This document shows, one piece after another, positions 8,468 to 19,314 of a stretch of 64,000 nt of DNA. Under the pieces are notes generated by a model, which searched no databases, was not told where the DNA came from, and was given only the letters and a program-made list of their open reading frames with translations. Position numbers and translations under genes: made by a program. The stretch is from an uncultured SAR86 cluster bacterium (GTDB lineage: Bacteria; Pseudomonadota; Gammaproteobacteria; Magnimaribacterales; D2472). The stretch is from positions 62,001-126,000 of the forward strand of contig CACEAR010000001.1 in assembly GCA_902557575.1 (NCBI GenBank), in the 5' to 3' direction. How positions within the stretch are numbered: position 1 is the stretch's first letter; each line of letters begins with the position of its first letter.

Positions 8468-8903
8468 AAGAAACCTCTCTTTTATTTGAATAAGTCCCAT
8501 AAAAGCTATGTAAGAAATAGAACCAGAATGCGTTAATTATCGGCTCTACAAAAGCATCAATAGCAGCGAGATTGACCGAAGCAGAGAAGATTATTACCGC
8601 ACACATTGTTGCAATAAAAATATGCCCCACAGTATATACAATGGTCAAAGTTATCTTGCCAAGAATCTCAGCACAAGCCTTATGAAGCGCATAAAACCAA
8701 AAACCATTTATAACTGGTTCGATAAAAGCATCTACTGCAGCAAGGTTAAGTGGAGCATCAAATATATAAGCAGCACAGAGAATAGCAATCCATATATGTC
8801 CAATGGTATAAATCACTGCCAAACCAAGGCTGCCAAGATTCTTTGCAAAAGCTTCAAATCTATTTACTAGGGCTAAATAACTCTTAACTATATATTTAGT
8901 CAT
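8460..8903 (-). CDS. Tandem-duplicated DUF2061-like membrane protein
   Basis: 147 residues made of two clearly homologous halves: YTIGHIWIAILCAAYIFDAP plus LNLAAVDAFIEPVINGFWFYALH, then YTVGHIFIATMCAVIIFSAS plus VNLAAIDAFVEPIINAFWFYFLH. Each half has two membrane spans and ends in the aromatic/His pattern of DUF2061 (usually one ~50-70 residue unit). The function of DUF2061 is not established. The gene overlaps the psiE-like ORF by 8 bp, so the two are probably one transcript. It looks like an internal gene duplication and fusion. Confidence 0.7.
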   Translation of the reverse strand: MTKYIVKSYLALVNRFEAFAKNLGSLGLAVIYTIGHIWIAILCAAYIFDAPLNLAAVDAFIEPVINGFWFYALHKACAEILGKITLTIVYTVGHIFIATMCAVIIFSASVNLAAIDAFVEPIINAFWFYFLHSFYGTYSNKREVSYE

Positions 8904-8950
8904 GTTTAGATTCTATATGGATTTTTTTAGATAATACAATTTTTAAAACA

Positions 8951-8978
8951 AAAAAAAGGGGTGACAAAAAGTCACCCC
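8951..8978 (-). terminator. Rho-independent terminator (minus strand)
   Basis: The perfect inverted repeat GGGGTGAC / GTCACCCC with a 5-nt loop is followed on the minus strand by a run of seven Ts. It lies about 190 bp beyond the end of the TonB receptor gene and would stop its transcript before the DUF2061/psiE pair. Confidence 0.8.
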
Positions 8979-9056
8979 AGTGAATGATTAGAGAGAATAA
9001 CCGTCAAAAAGGGGAAAGTATATTGCATTCTAACCATTATGAGAGTTTTAAGTTAA

Positions 9057-9079
9057 GGGCGACTAAGTCGCCCTTTTTT
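9057..9079 (+). terminator. Hairpin terminator, second of a pair after the TonB receptor gene
   Basis: The perfect 7-bp stem GGGCGAC / GTCGCCC with a 3-nt loop is followed on the plus strand by six Ts. There is no plus-strand gene just upstream, so it may act as a backup or bidirectional element for the convergent minus-strand transcript, or end a short plus-strand RNA. The 262-bp gap 8904-9166 holds only these two hairpins as far as I can see. Confidence 0.6.
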
Positions 9080-9166
9080 AAAATGAAGAGTTAAGGGGTG
9101 TGTGATTAAAGGAAGTATTACCCGATTAACTCTTTATCCTCAACTTAAAACTTATCAAACTCCGAA

Positions 9167-11269
9167 TTAGAAGCTTCGTGTTAGAGAAAGTCTTACGTTT
9201 CTTTCTCTTCCTACTGAAACTTGATGAGTACTGTGTGAATGTGGGAAATATAACTTATCTGTTAAATTTTCCATATTTAGCTGAAGTCTGAAGTCATCAG
9301 AAAGCATATAGTAAAGCGCAGCATCAACTCTTGTGTAAGCAGGTAGCATTTGTGTGCCGCCATCCTTAATAAGTGAGTCGCCCTGATGCATAACACCTAC
9401 AGCCCATCCAAGTTTAGGATTCACTGAAACGTTTGCCCACATTGAAGCTGTTTTTTCAGGAACTTCTCTCGCATCTTTTATACCATTCTTTGCATCTATG
9501 ATATTTGAAAGGCCAAGAGTTAGGTCTAGCTTGTCGTTAACTCTCCCTTTAAGCTCTAGCTCCATTCCATTAACTTCAAGACCTCTTTCAACTATATATT
9601 CAGCGCTTGACCCATCATAACCAGCCTTATCAGCTTTGCTGTCAAAATAAGCAGCGGTTAAGCTGAGATCAGAAGTTAAGTCAACTTTTACACCTACTTC
9701 TGTATTCTCGAAATAGTCAGGTCGTAAAGTTTCACCAGAACCAGGAGATCCGCCAGTAAGTTTTTTGTACTGTTCACCAGATCTCGGTGCAAAACTTTCA
9801 CTGTAACTATAGTAAACAGATACAGCGTCTCTTGGTTTATATATTAGTCCCATTCTTGGAGAAAATTCGCTATCTTCACTAGCTGCTGATGTTCCATTCT
9901 TAATATCATCTACAGTCACATCAAAAGTGTCATGTCTTCCACCCAGAACAAGAATTAAGTTATCAGTAACATCAACTTGATCCTGTATAAAGAAAGAAGT
10001 AACACTGATATCAGTCTCTGTACTTGATTTAAGTGAACAAGGATTTGTATATTCTACTGATGTTGGAGCTCCGCCTGCAGTTACAGTGAAGTCCATTGGG
10101 TCAGTAATATTGAAAGACTCTTGATCATAACCACTTGCTGAGCAATCTTTCGAAGTCCAGTAAGTGTTAAATCTAAAGTTACTATTTTCTGTTTCAATGC
10201 TTTCAAAACCTGCAAGAACAGTATGTGTAGTGTTTCCAATTGTAAGTTCATTAACCAAGCTACCAGAAAGAATAAAGTTATCTCTTTCTGTTGGATCATG
10301 ATAACCATCCATAGTTACCACACCACTTCCAGCAGTGTGCGATGCAGCATAAGTATTCTGATACATCTTTTCAAAACTATTTGATGTCATAGATAGGTTT
10401 CCTTTTCTTGTATCTGAGAAAACATGACTTACAGTTGCTCGAAAAACAGAAGCTTCAACGGTATGGATATTATTGTCTTTATCCCCGAAAACAATACCTG
10501 CAAAATCTTTTACCGGTACATTGTTAGCTGTTGGTATACCTCTATCAATAAATCTCTCATGATCAATATGCTCATATGAAAGATCCAATGTTGTATCAGA
10601 ACTTAACTTCATTCTAAGCGTAGGATTAAAGCCCAATCTGTCGCCTTCGTAGTAATCTCTGTGATTTTCAAGAGTGTCACTATGAACATTTATACGAAGC
10701 GCCATTGTGTCGCCCATGTCCATATTTATGTCAGCAGCTAAATCAAAAGCGCCAAATGAGTCCATACCCACATTAACTGTCCTGAAATCATCTCCGACCA
10801 TAGCTTTTTTTGTTACCCTGTTAAGAGCTCCGCCTGTTCCGCCTCTTCCAAATAGAAGCGCATTAGGCCCTCTTAAGATTTCAACCTGTTCTACGTTATA
10901 TAGTGAACGATAATATTGAACATCATCTCTAGCACCATCTTGGAAGAAATCAGCTGTGGATCTTACACCTCTGAAAACCACGGCATCACGATGCCCTTCA
11001 CCTTGTGATGTATTTACACCAGGTGTATATCTGATTATGTCTCCAATAGATCTCATGCCTTTCTCAAGCATCTCTTCGTCAGTAACAATTGTTAGAGATT
11101 GGGGAACATTAATAATAGGTGTTGGTGTCTTCAGAGCGTTTACTTGATCTGATTGGAGCACTTTACCTTTTACTACAACTTCTTCTATTTCAGCATCTTG
11201 AGCAGAAACTGAACCAGAAATGAAAAAACCGCATACAGCGATTAAGCTTAAAAATAATACTTGTCTCAT
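9167..11269 (-). CDS. TonB-dependent siderophore receptor
   Basis: 700 residues with a Sec signal peptide (~1-23, cleaved after SVSA). A TonB-box-like EEVVVKGK is near 30, the plug domain runs from ~50 (INVPQSLTIVTDEEML, PGVNTSQGEGHRDAVVFRGV, VEILRGPNALLFGRGGTGGALN), and an outer-membrane beta-barrel ends in the terminal Phe (RLSLTRSF). The plug pattern matches the siderophore-receptor branch (FhuA/Fiu/FoxA type). It would import a ferric siderophore across the outer membrane using TonB-ExbBD energy. A palindromic Fur box lies ~30 bp upstream, so it is probably iron-repressed. The ligand cannot be read from the sequence. Confidence 0.92.
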   Translation of the reverse strand: MRQVLFLSLIAVCGFFISGSVSAQDAEIEEVVVKGKVLQSDQVNALKTPTPIINVPQSLTIVTDEEMLEKGMRSIGDIIRYTPGVNTSQGEGHRDAVVFRGVRSTADFFQDGARDDVQYYRSLYNVEQVEILRGPNALLFGRGGTGGALNRVTKKAMVGDDFRTVNVGMDSFGAFDLAADINMDMGDTMALRINVHSDTLENHRDYYEGDRLGFNPTLRMKLSSDTTLDLSYEHIDHERFIDRGIPTANNVPVKDFAGIVFGDKDNNIHTVEASVFRATVSHVFSDTRKGNLSMTSNSFEKMYQNTYAASHTAGSGVVTMDGYHDPTERDNFILSGSLVNELTIGNTTHTVLAGFESIETENSNFRFNTYWTSKDCSASGYDQESFNITDPMDFTVTAGGAPTSVEYTNPCSLKSSTETDISVTSFFIQDQVDVTDNLILVLGGRHDTFDVTVDDIKNGTSAASEDSEFSPRMGLIYKPRDAVSVYYSYSESFAPRSGEQYKKLTGGSPGSGETLRPDYFENTEVGVKVDLTSDLSLTAAYFDSKADKAGYDGSSAEYIVERGLEVNGMELELKGRVNDKLDLTLGLSNIIDAKNGIKDAREVPEKTASMWANVSVNPKLGWAVGVMHQGDSLIKDGGTQMLPAYTRVDAALYYMLSDDFRLQLNMENLTDKLYFPHSHSTHQVSVGRERNVRLSLTRSF

Positions 11270-11299
11270 AAAACTACCTCTGATATCTTAAGTGATAGT

Positions 11300-11320
11300 G
11301 AGAATGATAATGATTCTCAT
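11300..11320 (-). promoter_or_regulatory. Fur box upstream of TonB siderophore receptor
   Basis: GAGAATGATAATGATTCTC is a near-perfect palindrome that matches the gammaproteobacterial Fur consensus (overlapping NATWAT hexamers). It lies between the upstream DoxX gene and the receptor start, about 30 bp from the ATG, where bound Fur would block the promoter. Confidence 0.85.
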
Positions 11321-11350
11321 TTAGATTTACAAGTATTTTTTTTTACTTTT

Positions 11351-11767
11351 TTAGTTATTCCCTCTAATCGTGAAATATAAACCAATAATAAATAAGAAAA
11401 TCTGTTCACTTGTGAAAAGCTTTCTTAAGTCGGCAAACCAATCCATATGAGCCAAATAAATAGCACCAATCATTATTACTACAACTGCCCCTCCGGATAG
11501 TCTTGTAACTAAATTACCAAAATTGCCTGGTAGTAGTCCTCCCAAAATTATTCCGGCACCAGCCCCTACTTCACCCAAAGCAACAAGACTTGTAACAATC
11601 TCCGGATACATAAAGCCCATGCTTTCAAACCAGGTAACCATTCTTTCAGGTGGTAATGGAAACTTACCGATTCCATGGTAGATAAATGCTATCCCAAGAC
11701 CAAGTCTAAGCAGCCAAGGAGTTATAGGCATAAAGGGTTTTGCCATTGCGTCTAGATATTTATTCAT
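11351..11767 (-). CDS. DoxX family membrane protein
   Basis: 138 residues, four membrane spans, with the DoxX signature (LLRLGLGIAFIYHGIGKFPLP, then ALGEVGAGAGIILGGLLPG). DoxX-family proteins are small inner-membrane proteins linked to thiol or quinone redox in some species. The gene is upstream of the siderophore receptor on the same strand, but the Fur box lies between them, so the receptor probably has its own promoter. No function can be assigned beyond the family. Confidence 0.85.
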   Translation of the reverse strand: MNKYLDAMAKPFMPITPWLLRLGLGIAFIYHGIGKFPLPPERMVTWFESMGFMYPEIVTSLVALGEVGAGAGIILGGLLPGNFGNLVTRLSGGAVVVIMIGAIYLAHMDWFADLRKLFTSEQIFLFIIGLYFTIRGNN

Positions 11768-11841
11768 AAAATCTCCTTAATGAATACAAGCGATTAAAAC
11801 TTTTATATAAATCTATTGTTCTAGCATAGCAAAAAAGATAT

Positions 11842-13254
11842 TTAATTATCTTTTTTAATGCTGCCAAATACGTCGATGGCTTTTTGTCTTGAAGTTTTTA
11901 AATCAACAATTGGCTCAACATAACCAAGATCTTTTGGATTACTTGGCATGTGAACTTCTTTATTTGGGCAATCTCGGAGTTCTTTTACATATTTCCTAAT
12001 ATATTCGCCTGTTTCATCAAATCTTAGTGATTGAGTTTCTGGATTCATTATTCTGAAATACGGAGCAGCATCAGTTCCTGTAGAAGCACTCCACTGCCAA
12101 CCGCCATTATTTGAAGCAATATCACCATCTATAAGATGCTTCATAAAAAATTCTTCGCCTATTTTCCAATCCACCAACAAATTCTTGGATAAGAACATTG
12201 CCACAATCATTCTTAATCTATTATGCATCCACCCTGTTTCAATCATTTGTCTGATTCCTGCATCAACTATAGGTATCCCCGTTCTCCCATTTTTCCATGC
12301 TTCGATAAAATCTGGATTATTCTCCCAAGGGATATTCTCATACCGCATTTGGAAAGGTTTGCCTTTTGATACTCTTGGATAATTAAATATTATGTGCCGG
12401 TAGAATTCTCTCCAAAGTATTTCAGACACCCAGTGAAGAATTCCTTTATCTCCCTCATCTAAAGCATCGTAATTAAAATTTCTTGATTGATTCAAGCACC
12501 ACTTTGACGAAACAACACCCGTATTCAAATAAGGAGAAGCCATAGATGTTGCTTTCATCGAAGGAAAGTTCCTATCAGTTTTGTATAAGGTTCCTTTTTT
12601 CTCTAAGAAATTTGAGATCATTGTCTGGACGTTAGTCTCGCCGACAGGCCAAAGATCTTGATTTATTTTAGATTTGTCATAGCTATGAATATCAAATTCA
12701 TTCTGATGAGAAATATTTATCTGACTTGCTGGTGAAGGAATAGGAATTTCTTCAAGCATTGCATAATCTAATTCAGCAAACCAACATCTTTTAAAGGGAC
12801 TGTAAACTGAGAAATCTCCTCCAGCTTTTGTTTTTAATGTTCCAGGTTTATGAATAACCTGATCATGGAATGAAAATACTCCCTTATTTTGATTTTCAAA
12901 AGTCTGAGTAACTTCTTCATCTCTTTTTCTTTCATTTACAGGATATTCAATATTAAAGAAGATGTTGTCTAAATTATTTTCAGTTGAAAACTCTAGAAGT
13001 TTTTTTGAATGATCTTTGTAAAAATCTGACTTTAAAATGATTAGGGGAATATTTATTTTTTTAAGCTCTTTTTCAAGCTCAACCAAGCATCTAAACCAAA
13101 ATGAAATCTTATTTACAGAATCATTATGCTCATCCCACTGTGATTCACTGACAATATAGACCGCTACAACCTCATTATTGGCATTACATGCTGCATCCAA
13201 AGCAGGATTGTCATAAACCCTTAGATCATTTCTAAACCAAACTAAATTTCTCAT
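11842..13254 (-). CDS. phrB: Deoxyribodipyrimidine photolyase
   Basis: 470 residues. The N-terminal Rossmann-like antenna domain starts with LVWFRNDLRVYDNPAL. The C-terminal FAD domain shows WREFYRHI, GRTGIPIVDAGIRQMIETGWMHNRLRMIVAMFL and GGWQWSASTGTDAAPYFRIMNP, the photolyase/cryptochrome core with the DNA- and FAD-contacting Trp and Asn residues. It would repair cyclobutane pyrimidine dimers with blue light. It begins directly after the SDR stop with no gap, so the two are one transcript. Photolyase-SDR pairing is recalled from marine gammaproteobacteria and fits a sunlit-water lifestyle. Confidence 0.93.
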   Translation of the reverse strand: MRNLVWFRNDLRVYDNPALDAACNANNEVVAVYIVSESQWDEHNDSVNKISFWFRCLVELEKELKKINIPLIILKSDFYKDHSKKLLEFSTENNLDNIFFNIEYPVNERKRDEEVTQTFENQNKGVFSFHDQVIHKPGTLKTKAGGDFSVYSPFKRCWFAELDYAMLEEIPIPSPASQINISHQNEFDIHSYDKSKINQDLWPVGETNVQTMISNFLEKKGTLYKTDRNFPSMKATSMASPYLNTGVVSSKWCLNQSRNFNYDALDEGDKGILHWVSEILWREFYRHIIFNYPRVSKGKPFQMRYENIPWENNPDFIEAWKNGRTGIPIVDAGIRQMIETGWMHNRLRMIVAMFLSKNLLVDWKIGEEFFMKHLIDGDIASNNGGWQWSASTGTDAAPYFRIMNPETQSLRFDETGEYIRKYVKELRDCPNKEVHMPSNPKDLGYVEPIVDLKTSRQKAIDVFGSIKKDN

Positions 13255-13977
13255 CTAACTTTCTATTTTACTACCATCAAATGCAAAAACTGATCCTGAA
13301 TCACCTTCTTTCAGTCCATCTACAACATTAATCATGGCATCTGCAGAAAACTTTGGAGTGAAAAGTTTATTGTCTGGAACATTTTTTTGAAATGGTTTAC
13401 TCAACTGAGTATCAACTGTGCCTGGATGAAGTCCAATAACTTTTGCTAATTTATTAGTTCTAGCTAATTCAATTGCAAAATTCTTAATCAGCATGTTTAG
13501 TGAAGCTTTGCTAGCTCTGTATGCATGCCATCCACCCAAATTATTGTCTGAAATGCTACCAACTCTTGCACTCAAAAAAGCAAAAACACTAGAATTTTTA
13601 TTATCTAGCATGGGTAAAAAGGATTTGCCAACTAAAGCGGGTCCAACGGTATTTATGTTAAGAACTTTCTTAAAGTTATCAGCTGATATTTGTTTCAAGC
13701 TTTTTTCTGGAGAAAAATCAGCGCCATGGAGGACTCCAGTTGCAACAATTATTAATTGGTAAGGCCCATATGCCTCTGCCTGTTTTGCGGCACTCTCAAT
13801 GGAGTTCTCATTTTCTAAATCTAAAAAATGATGGGCATGAAGGTTTTCAATATCTGTATTTTCTGATCTTGATAGTCCAATAATCTTATTATCGGCATTT
13901 TGTTTTGCAAAAATATCAACGAAAGCTTTGCCAATCCCGCCTGAGGAACCAATTATTAATATATTTTTATTTGTCAT
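13255..13977 (-). CDS. Short-chain dehydrogenase/reductase (CsgA-like)
   Basis: 240 residues, one Rossmann domain. The NAD(P)-binding motif is IIGSSGGIGKAFV near 6-18, the FLSARVGS segment gives the catalytic Ser, and YRASKASLN gives the Tyr-x-x-x-Lys pair. It belongs to the SDR group that includes CsgA-like proteins. The substrate is unknown. It sits directly upstream of phrB on the minus strand and diverges from the metallo-hydrolase at 14031, with ~53 bp between the starts that must hold both promoters. Confidence 0.85.
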   Translation of the reverse strand: MTNKNILIIGSSGGIGKAFVDIFAKQNADNKIIGLSRSENTDIENLHAHHFLDLENENSIESAAKQAEAYGPYQLIIVATGVLHGADFSPEKSLKQISADNFKKVLNINTVGPALVGKSFLPMLDNKNSSVFAFLSARVGSISDNNLGGWHAYRASKASLNMLIKNFAIELARTNKLAKVIGLHPGTVDTQLSKPFQKNVPDNKLFTPKFSADAMINVVDGLKEGDSGSVFAFDGSKIES

Positions 13978-14030
13978 AAAAAATTCAGTGGTGTAAATTC
14001 TAAATTGACTATTAATTTAAGAATTAAGTA

Positions 14031-14924
14031 ATGAAATTTATATTGACGTCATTTTTATTTTTTTCAAGTCTTTTGGGGGCTGAAACTCGTTTGGCTATCT
14101 TGGGGTCAGGCACTCCAAACCCAGATCCTCAAAGAATGGGATCTGCTTACGCGGTAATAGTAAATGATAATGCATACTTGGTGGATTTTGGTCCCGGAGT
14201 TATCAGAAGAGCGGCTGAACTATCTTCGAATTGGGGTGGAGATATAGATGCATTAATTCCTGCCAAATTAAAGCATGCATTTTTAACTCATATTCACTCT
14301 GATCATACTATGGGGTTATCAGATTTCTTAATAACTCCTTGGATCATGGGTAGAAATGAAAAAGTTGAACTTTTTGGTCCTAAAGATCTCGAGAATATGG
14401 CAACAAATATTCTCAAAGCCTACAAAACAGATATCGATTATCGTATTTATGGAACTCAGCCAGCAAATAAATTAGGTTATAAATTTAACTTTCATGAATT
14501 GAAAAATGGCGTAATTTTTCAAAATGAAGATGTTAAAGTTGAATCCTTTAGAGTTGATCATGGAGGACTTCATGAATCATATGGCTTTAGGTTTACATCT
14601 GCAGATAAAGTGATTGTTTTTTCAGGTGATACAGGGCCATCAGAAATTTTAGAAAGTTACGCTAAAGATGCTGATATTTTAGTTCATGAGGTTTACTCAT
14701 ATGCTGGCTTCTTGAATAAAACTCCAGATTGGCAGAAATATCACAAAGGTCATCACACTTCTACTCTTGAATTGGGCGAAATAGCTAAAAGGATAAAGCC
14801 AAATAAGTTGGTTCTATCTCATATTTTATTTTGGGGGTCGACTCCAGATGAGATATATAAAGAGATTTCGTCTGTCTATGATGGGGAAGTTATTGTTGCT
14901 GAAGATTTAATGGTTATAAATTAG
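14031..14924 (+). CDS. Secreted MBL-fold metallo-hydrolase (RNase Z/arylsulfatase-like)
   Basis: 297 residues with an N-terminal signal peptide (KFILTSFLFFSSLLGAE). The metallo-beta-lactamase motifs are present: THIHSDHTMGLSDF near 85 (HxHxDH), a His before GGLHESYGF, the Asp of VIVFSGDTGPSE, and the distal His of VLSHILFW. The GSGTPNPDP opening is typical of the ElaC/arylsulfatase-like branch. The signal peptide makes tRNA processing unlikely; it is probably a periplasmic hydrolase with unknown substrate. Confidence 0.8.
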   Translation: MKFILTSFLFFSSLLGAETRLAILGSGTPNPDPQRMGSAYAVIVNDNAYLVDFGPGVIRRAAELSSNWGGDIDALIPAKLKHAFLTHIHSDHTMGLSDFLITPWIMGRNEKVELFGPKDLENMATNILKAYKTDIDYRIYGTQPANKLGYKFNFHELKNGVIFQNEDVKVESFRVDHGGLHESYGFRFTSADKVIVFSGDTGPSEILESYAKDADILVHEVYSYAGFLNKTPDWQKYHKGHHTSTLELGEIAKRIKPNKLVLSHILFWGSTPDEIYKEISSVYDGEVIVAEDLMVIN

Positions 14925-14997
14925 CAAAAAATCATTGATTTCTATTAAATTAAATTGAAAAAAAGTTTAGAATCTTTAAATAATATATATAAATTGA

Positions 14998-17148
<2,151 letters not shown>

Positions 17149-17162
17149 TCCATCTTTTTTAT

Positions 17163-17200
17163 AATTTATGGCTTGAAATTTATTTTTTGAGCCATAAATT
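17163..17200 (+). terminator. Hairpin after katG
   Basis: AATTTATGGCT pairs with AGCCATAAATT (11-bp perfect stem, T-rich 16-nt loop) 15 bp after the katG stop. The tail is AT-rich rather than a clean T tract, so it may be a weak terminator. Confidence 0.5.
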
Positions 17201-17336
17201 AATTTATTACTGCCTTGTCAGGATCTTGATTTAGAGCGGGCACGCTTAAATCTTACATATCTCGAACGCCCAGTATTACGAATATAAAAAACTTAAAGGG
17301 AAATTTTCTCTATAAATATTTGTTTAGGAGGCTTAT

Positions 17337-19241
17337 ATGTATAGATCAATTTTTAAAAACATTTTAGTTGTTATAGCTACTATAACCATAGCTGCTTGTG
17401 GTGGCGGTGGTGGCGGTGGCGGCAGCGATTATGGTGGCGGCGGTGGCGGCGGTGGCGGTGGCTACGGTAACAATCCACCAACAATCACCAATTCTACTTC
17501 CATGTATTCTGTTTCAGAGAATCAAACTGGTGCATTTTTAGTCACTGCTACAGATCCAGACGGAGATACAATCACCTTTTCTATTTCTTCAGGAGCTGAC
17601 GCCAGTTTATTCAGCATTAACACAACTGGAAGTGTTACATTTAATACGGCGCCAGACTTTGAAATGCCCAGCGATGCTAACTCTGATAATACTTATGAAT
17701 TAACCGTAACTGCATCTGATGGAACTGCTTCGGATTCTCAATCATTTAGTGTTACCGTTACGAACGATACTTCTGATGATCCCGTAACTTCAAACTATGA
17801 CGGAATCTTAATAATAGATGGTTACATTCAATCTGCAGATGTCTGTATACCAATAACTAATTCAAATGATGAAGAAACTTGTAATGGTGCAACTTATATT
17901 ACAACAACAGCTTCTGATGGATCATTTTCATTAGAAATCGATGAGGGCGTAACTGGAAAAATTATAGCTCAAGACGGATTTAATCCTGTTATTAGTAATA
18001 ACCCCGTTGGTCGAACGATGATCATAAATGACCCTACAGTTGATCAAAATTTTGTTATCTCTCCATTGAGTACAATGCTTGCTATTGATGATAGGTTTTC
18101 TTTCACTTCGTTAAAGGAAAAGCTTGGCATTGATCCAAACTTTATGATTCGTTTTGATGATCCGTATCTAAGCATTAATGATGCAGCATCGAATAAGGCT
18201 GCTGTTGTTAATACTCAGTTATTTATTTTGGATACAACATTAAATTCCCTCCAATCATATGCGGGTGTCACTGGAACATTAACTGCTACATCAACCATTA
18301 ATAATGCAATCTTTAATCGAGATGCATCAACAGAAACGTCTTTGGGAGATACTACTCTTATTAGAGATATTCTCCTAAATCTTGATTTAGCTGATACCAC
18401 TCTATCTAATACACAGCTTGAAAATTTATCTGGTGGTCTGTCATCTTATCTTCAAAAAGTTTATGTGGATTCTGAAAGTGAGCAAGCTTACTTTACCCAA
18501 ACTGCAGGAGATTGGTTAAGTCCCCTACTGGAAGGTATTTTAGAAGGAACAGCTACACAAGAGGAGATTGATCAACTCATCTTTGATACCCTTCAATGGT
18601 ATTCAGATAACAGCAGTAGAACAAATCTAACTGATGTAGAAGACTTCAGAACAACAACCTATACAGTTGGAAATAGTGGTTCAGCTTATTACACAGTTGA
18701 CGGGATTAATGCTGACTCAACTGCATTAGTAATTTATGCACGAGTTGGAGACACTATAGTATTTGAACCAACAGCTAACAGCGTTTTTTCTGCACATCCA
18801 TTTGAAATATCTACTACAGCCAATGATACAAGCGGATCAAATAATATCGGTTCCCCTGAAGGCTGGGATCAATCCAGCCATACATTAACAGTAACGGACT
18901 CCACGCCTACAACTCTTTATCCTCATTGTGGAGTCCACACTGGCATGTACACCAATGGAAGGATTGAGATTGTTACAACGTTTGATGATTCTCTGATTGA
19001 TGTTACATCTGCAAGTAGTGGTTTAGAGGTTAGCGGAACAGTTTCCGTTGGACCTTTTAAAGGCGCATCAGGTAATACTCATACAGTGTACTTAAGAGCT
19101 GCAGATGCAGGTGCTGACTATCATGAACATCAATTCCATGAATTACCAGGACTAACATTCTATATGCCTGCTGACCAAGGCTATCATGGCGCAACAAATT
19201 CATCGGGGCAAACTAAGTTTAAAACAAAGTCGCACTACTAA
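17337..19241 (+). CDS. Lipoprotein with poly-Gly linker, cadherin-like and cupredoxin-like domains
   Basis: 634 residues. The start is a lipoprotein signal with lipobox IAAC, followed at once by ~40 residues that are almost all Gly. Next is a cadherin-like repeat (~50-145: NPPTITN, TDPDGDTITFSIS, DFEMPSDANSDNTYELTVTASDG), then a region of unknown fold. Near 435-545 is a cupredoxin-like segment with plausible type 1 copper ligands: the His of AHPFEI and Cys, His, Met of PHCGVHTGM, spaced as in amicyanin. The C-terminus is His-rich (YHEHQFHE). Probably an outer-membrane or surface protein. A strong AGGAGG ribosome site lies just upstream of the ATG. Confidence 0.75.
   Translation: MYRSIFKNILVVIATITIAACGGGGGGGGSDYGGGGGGGGGGYGNNPPTITNSTSMYSVSENQTGAFLVTATDPDGDTITFSISSGADASLFSINTTGSVTFNTAPDFEMPSDANSDNTYELTVTASDGTASDSQSFSVTVTNDTSDDPVTSNYDGILIIDGYIQSADVCIPITNSNDEETCNGATYITTTASDGSFSLEIDEGVTGKIIAQDGFNPVISNNPVGRTMIINDPTVDQNFVISPLSTMLAIDDRFSFTSLKEKLGIDPNFMIRFDDPYLSINDAASNKAAVVNTQLFILDTTLNSLQSYAGVTGTLTATSTINNAIFNRDASTETSLGDTTLIRDILLNLDLADTTLSNTQLENLSGGLSSYLQKVYVDSESEQAYFTQTAGDWLSPLLEGILEGTATQEEIDQLIFDTLQWYSDNSSRTNLTDVEDFRTTTYTVGNSGSAYYTVDGINADSTALVIYARVGDTIVFEPTANSVFSAHPFEISTTANDTSGSNNIGSPEGWDQSSHTLTVTDSTPTTLYPHCGVHTGMYTNGRIEIVTTFDDSLIDVTSASSGLEVSGTVSVGPFKGASGNTHTVYLRAADAGADYHEHQFHELPGLTFYMPADQGYHGATNSSGQTKFKTKSHY
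17398..17466 (+). repeat. GGTGGCGGN triplet-rich repeat coding poly-Gly
   Basis: About 70 bp of near-perfect GGN triplets (mostly GGT and GGC) code the Gly tract after the lipobox Cys. It is strikingly GC-rich against the AT-rich background. Tract length could vary between relatives by slippage in units of three without breaking the frame. Confidence 0.8.
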
Positions 19242-19263
19242 GTTTTGGCTATAAAGCCTCCTC

Positions 19264-19294
19264 GGGCTGGCTTCGGTCAGCCCATTCTTTTTTT
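19264..19294 (+). terminator. Rho-independent terminator after the lipoprotein gene
   Basis: GGGCTG and CAGCCC flank a loop containing CTTCGG and are followed by CATTCTTTTTTT, 23 bp beyond the stop of the Gly-rich lipoprotein gene. A classic terminator with a stable UUCG-type loop. Confidence 0.88.
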
Positions 19295-19314
19295 AAATGC
19301 TTTAAAATAATTCA

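Noticed and set aside
17398-17466. Possible CRISPR or satellite array
   Set aside because: It is a coding GGN triplet run inside a lipoprotein frame; no spaced repeats.
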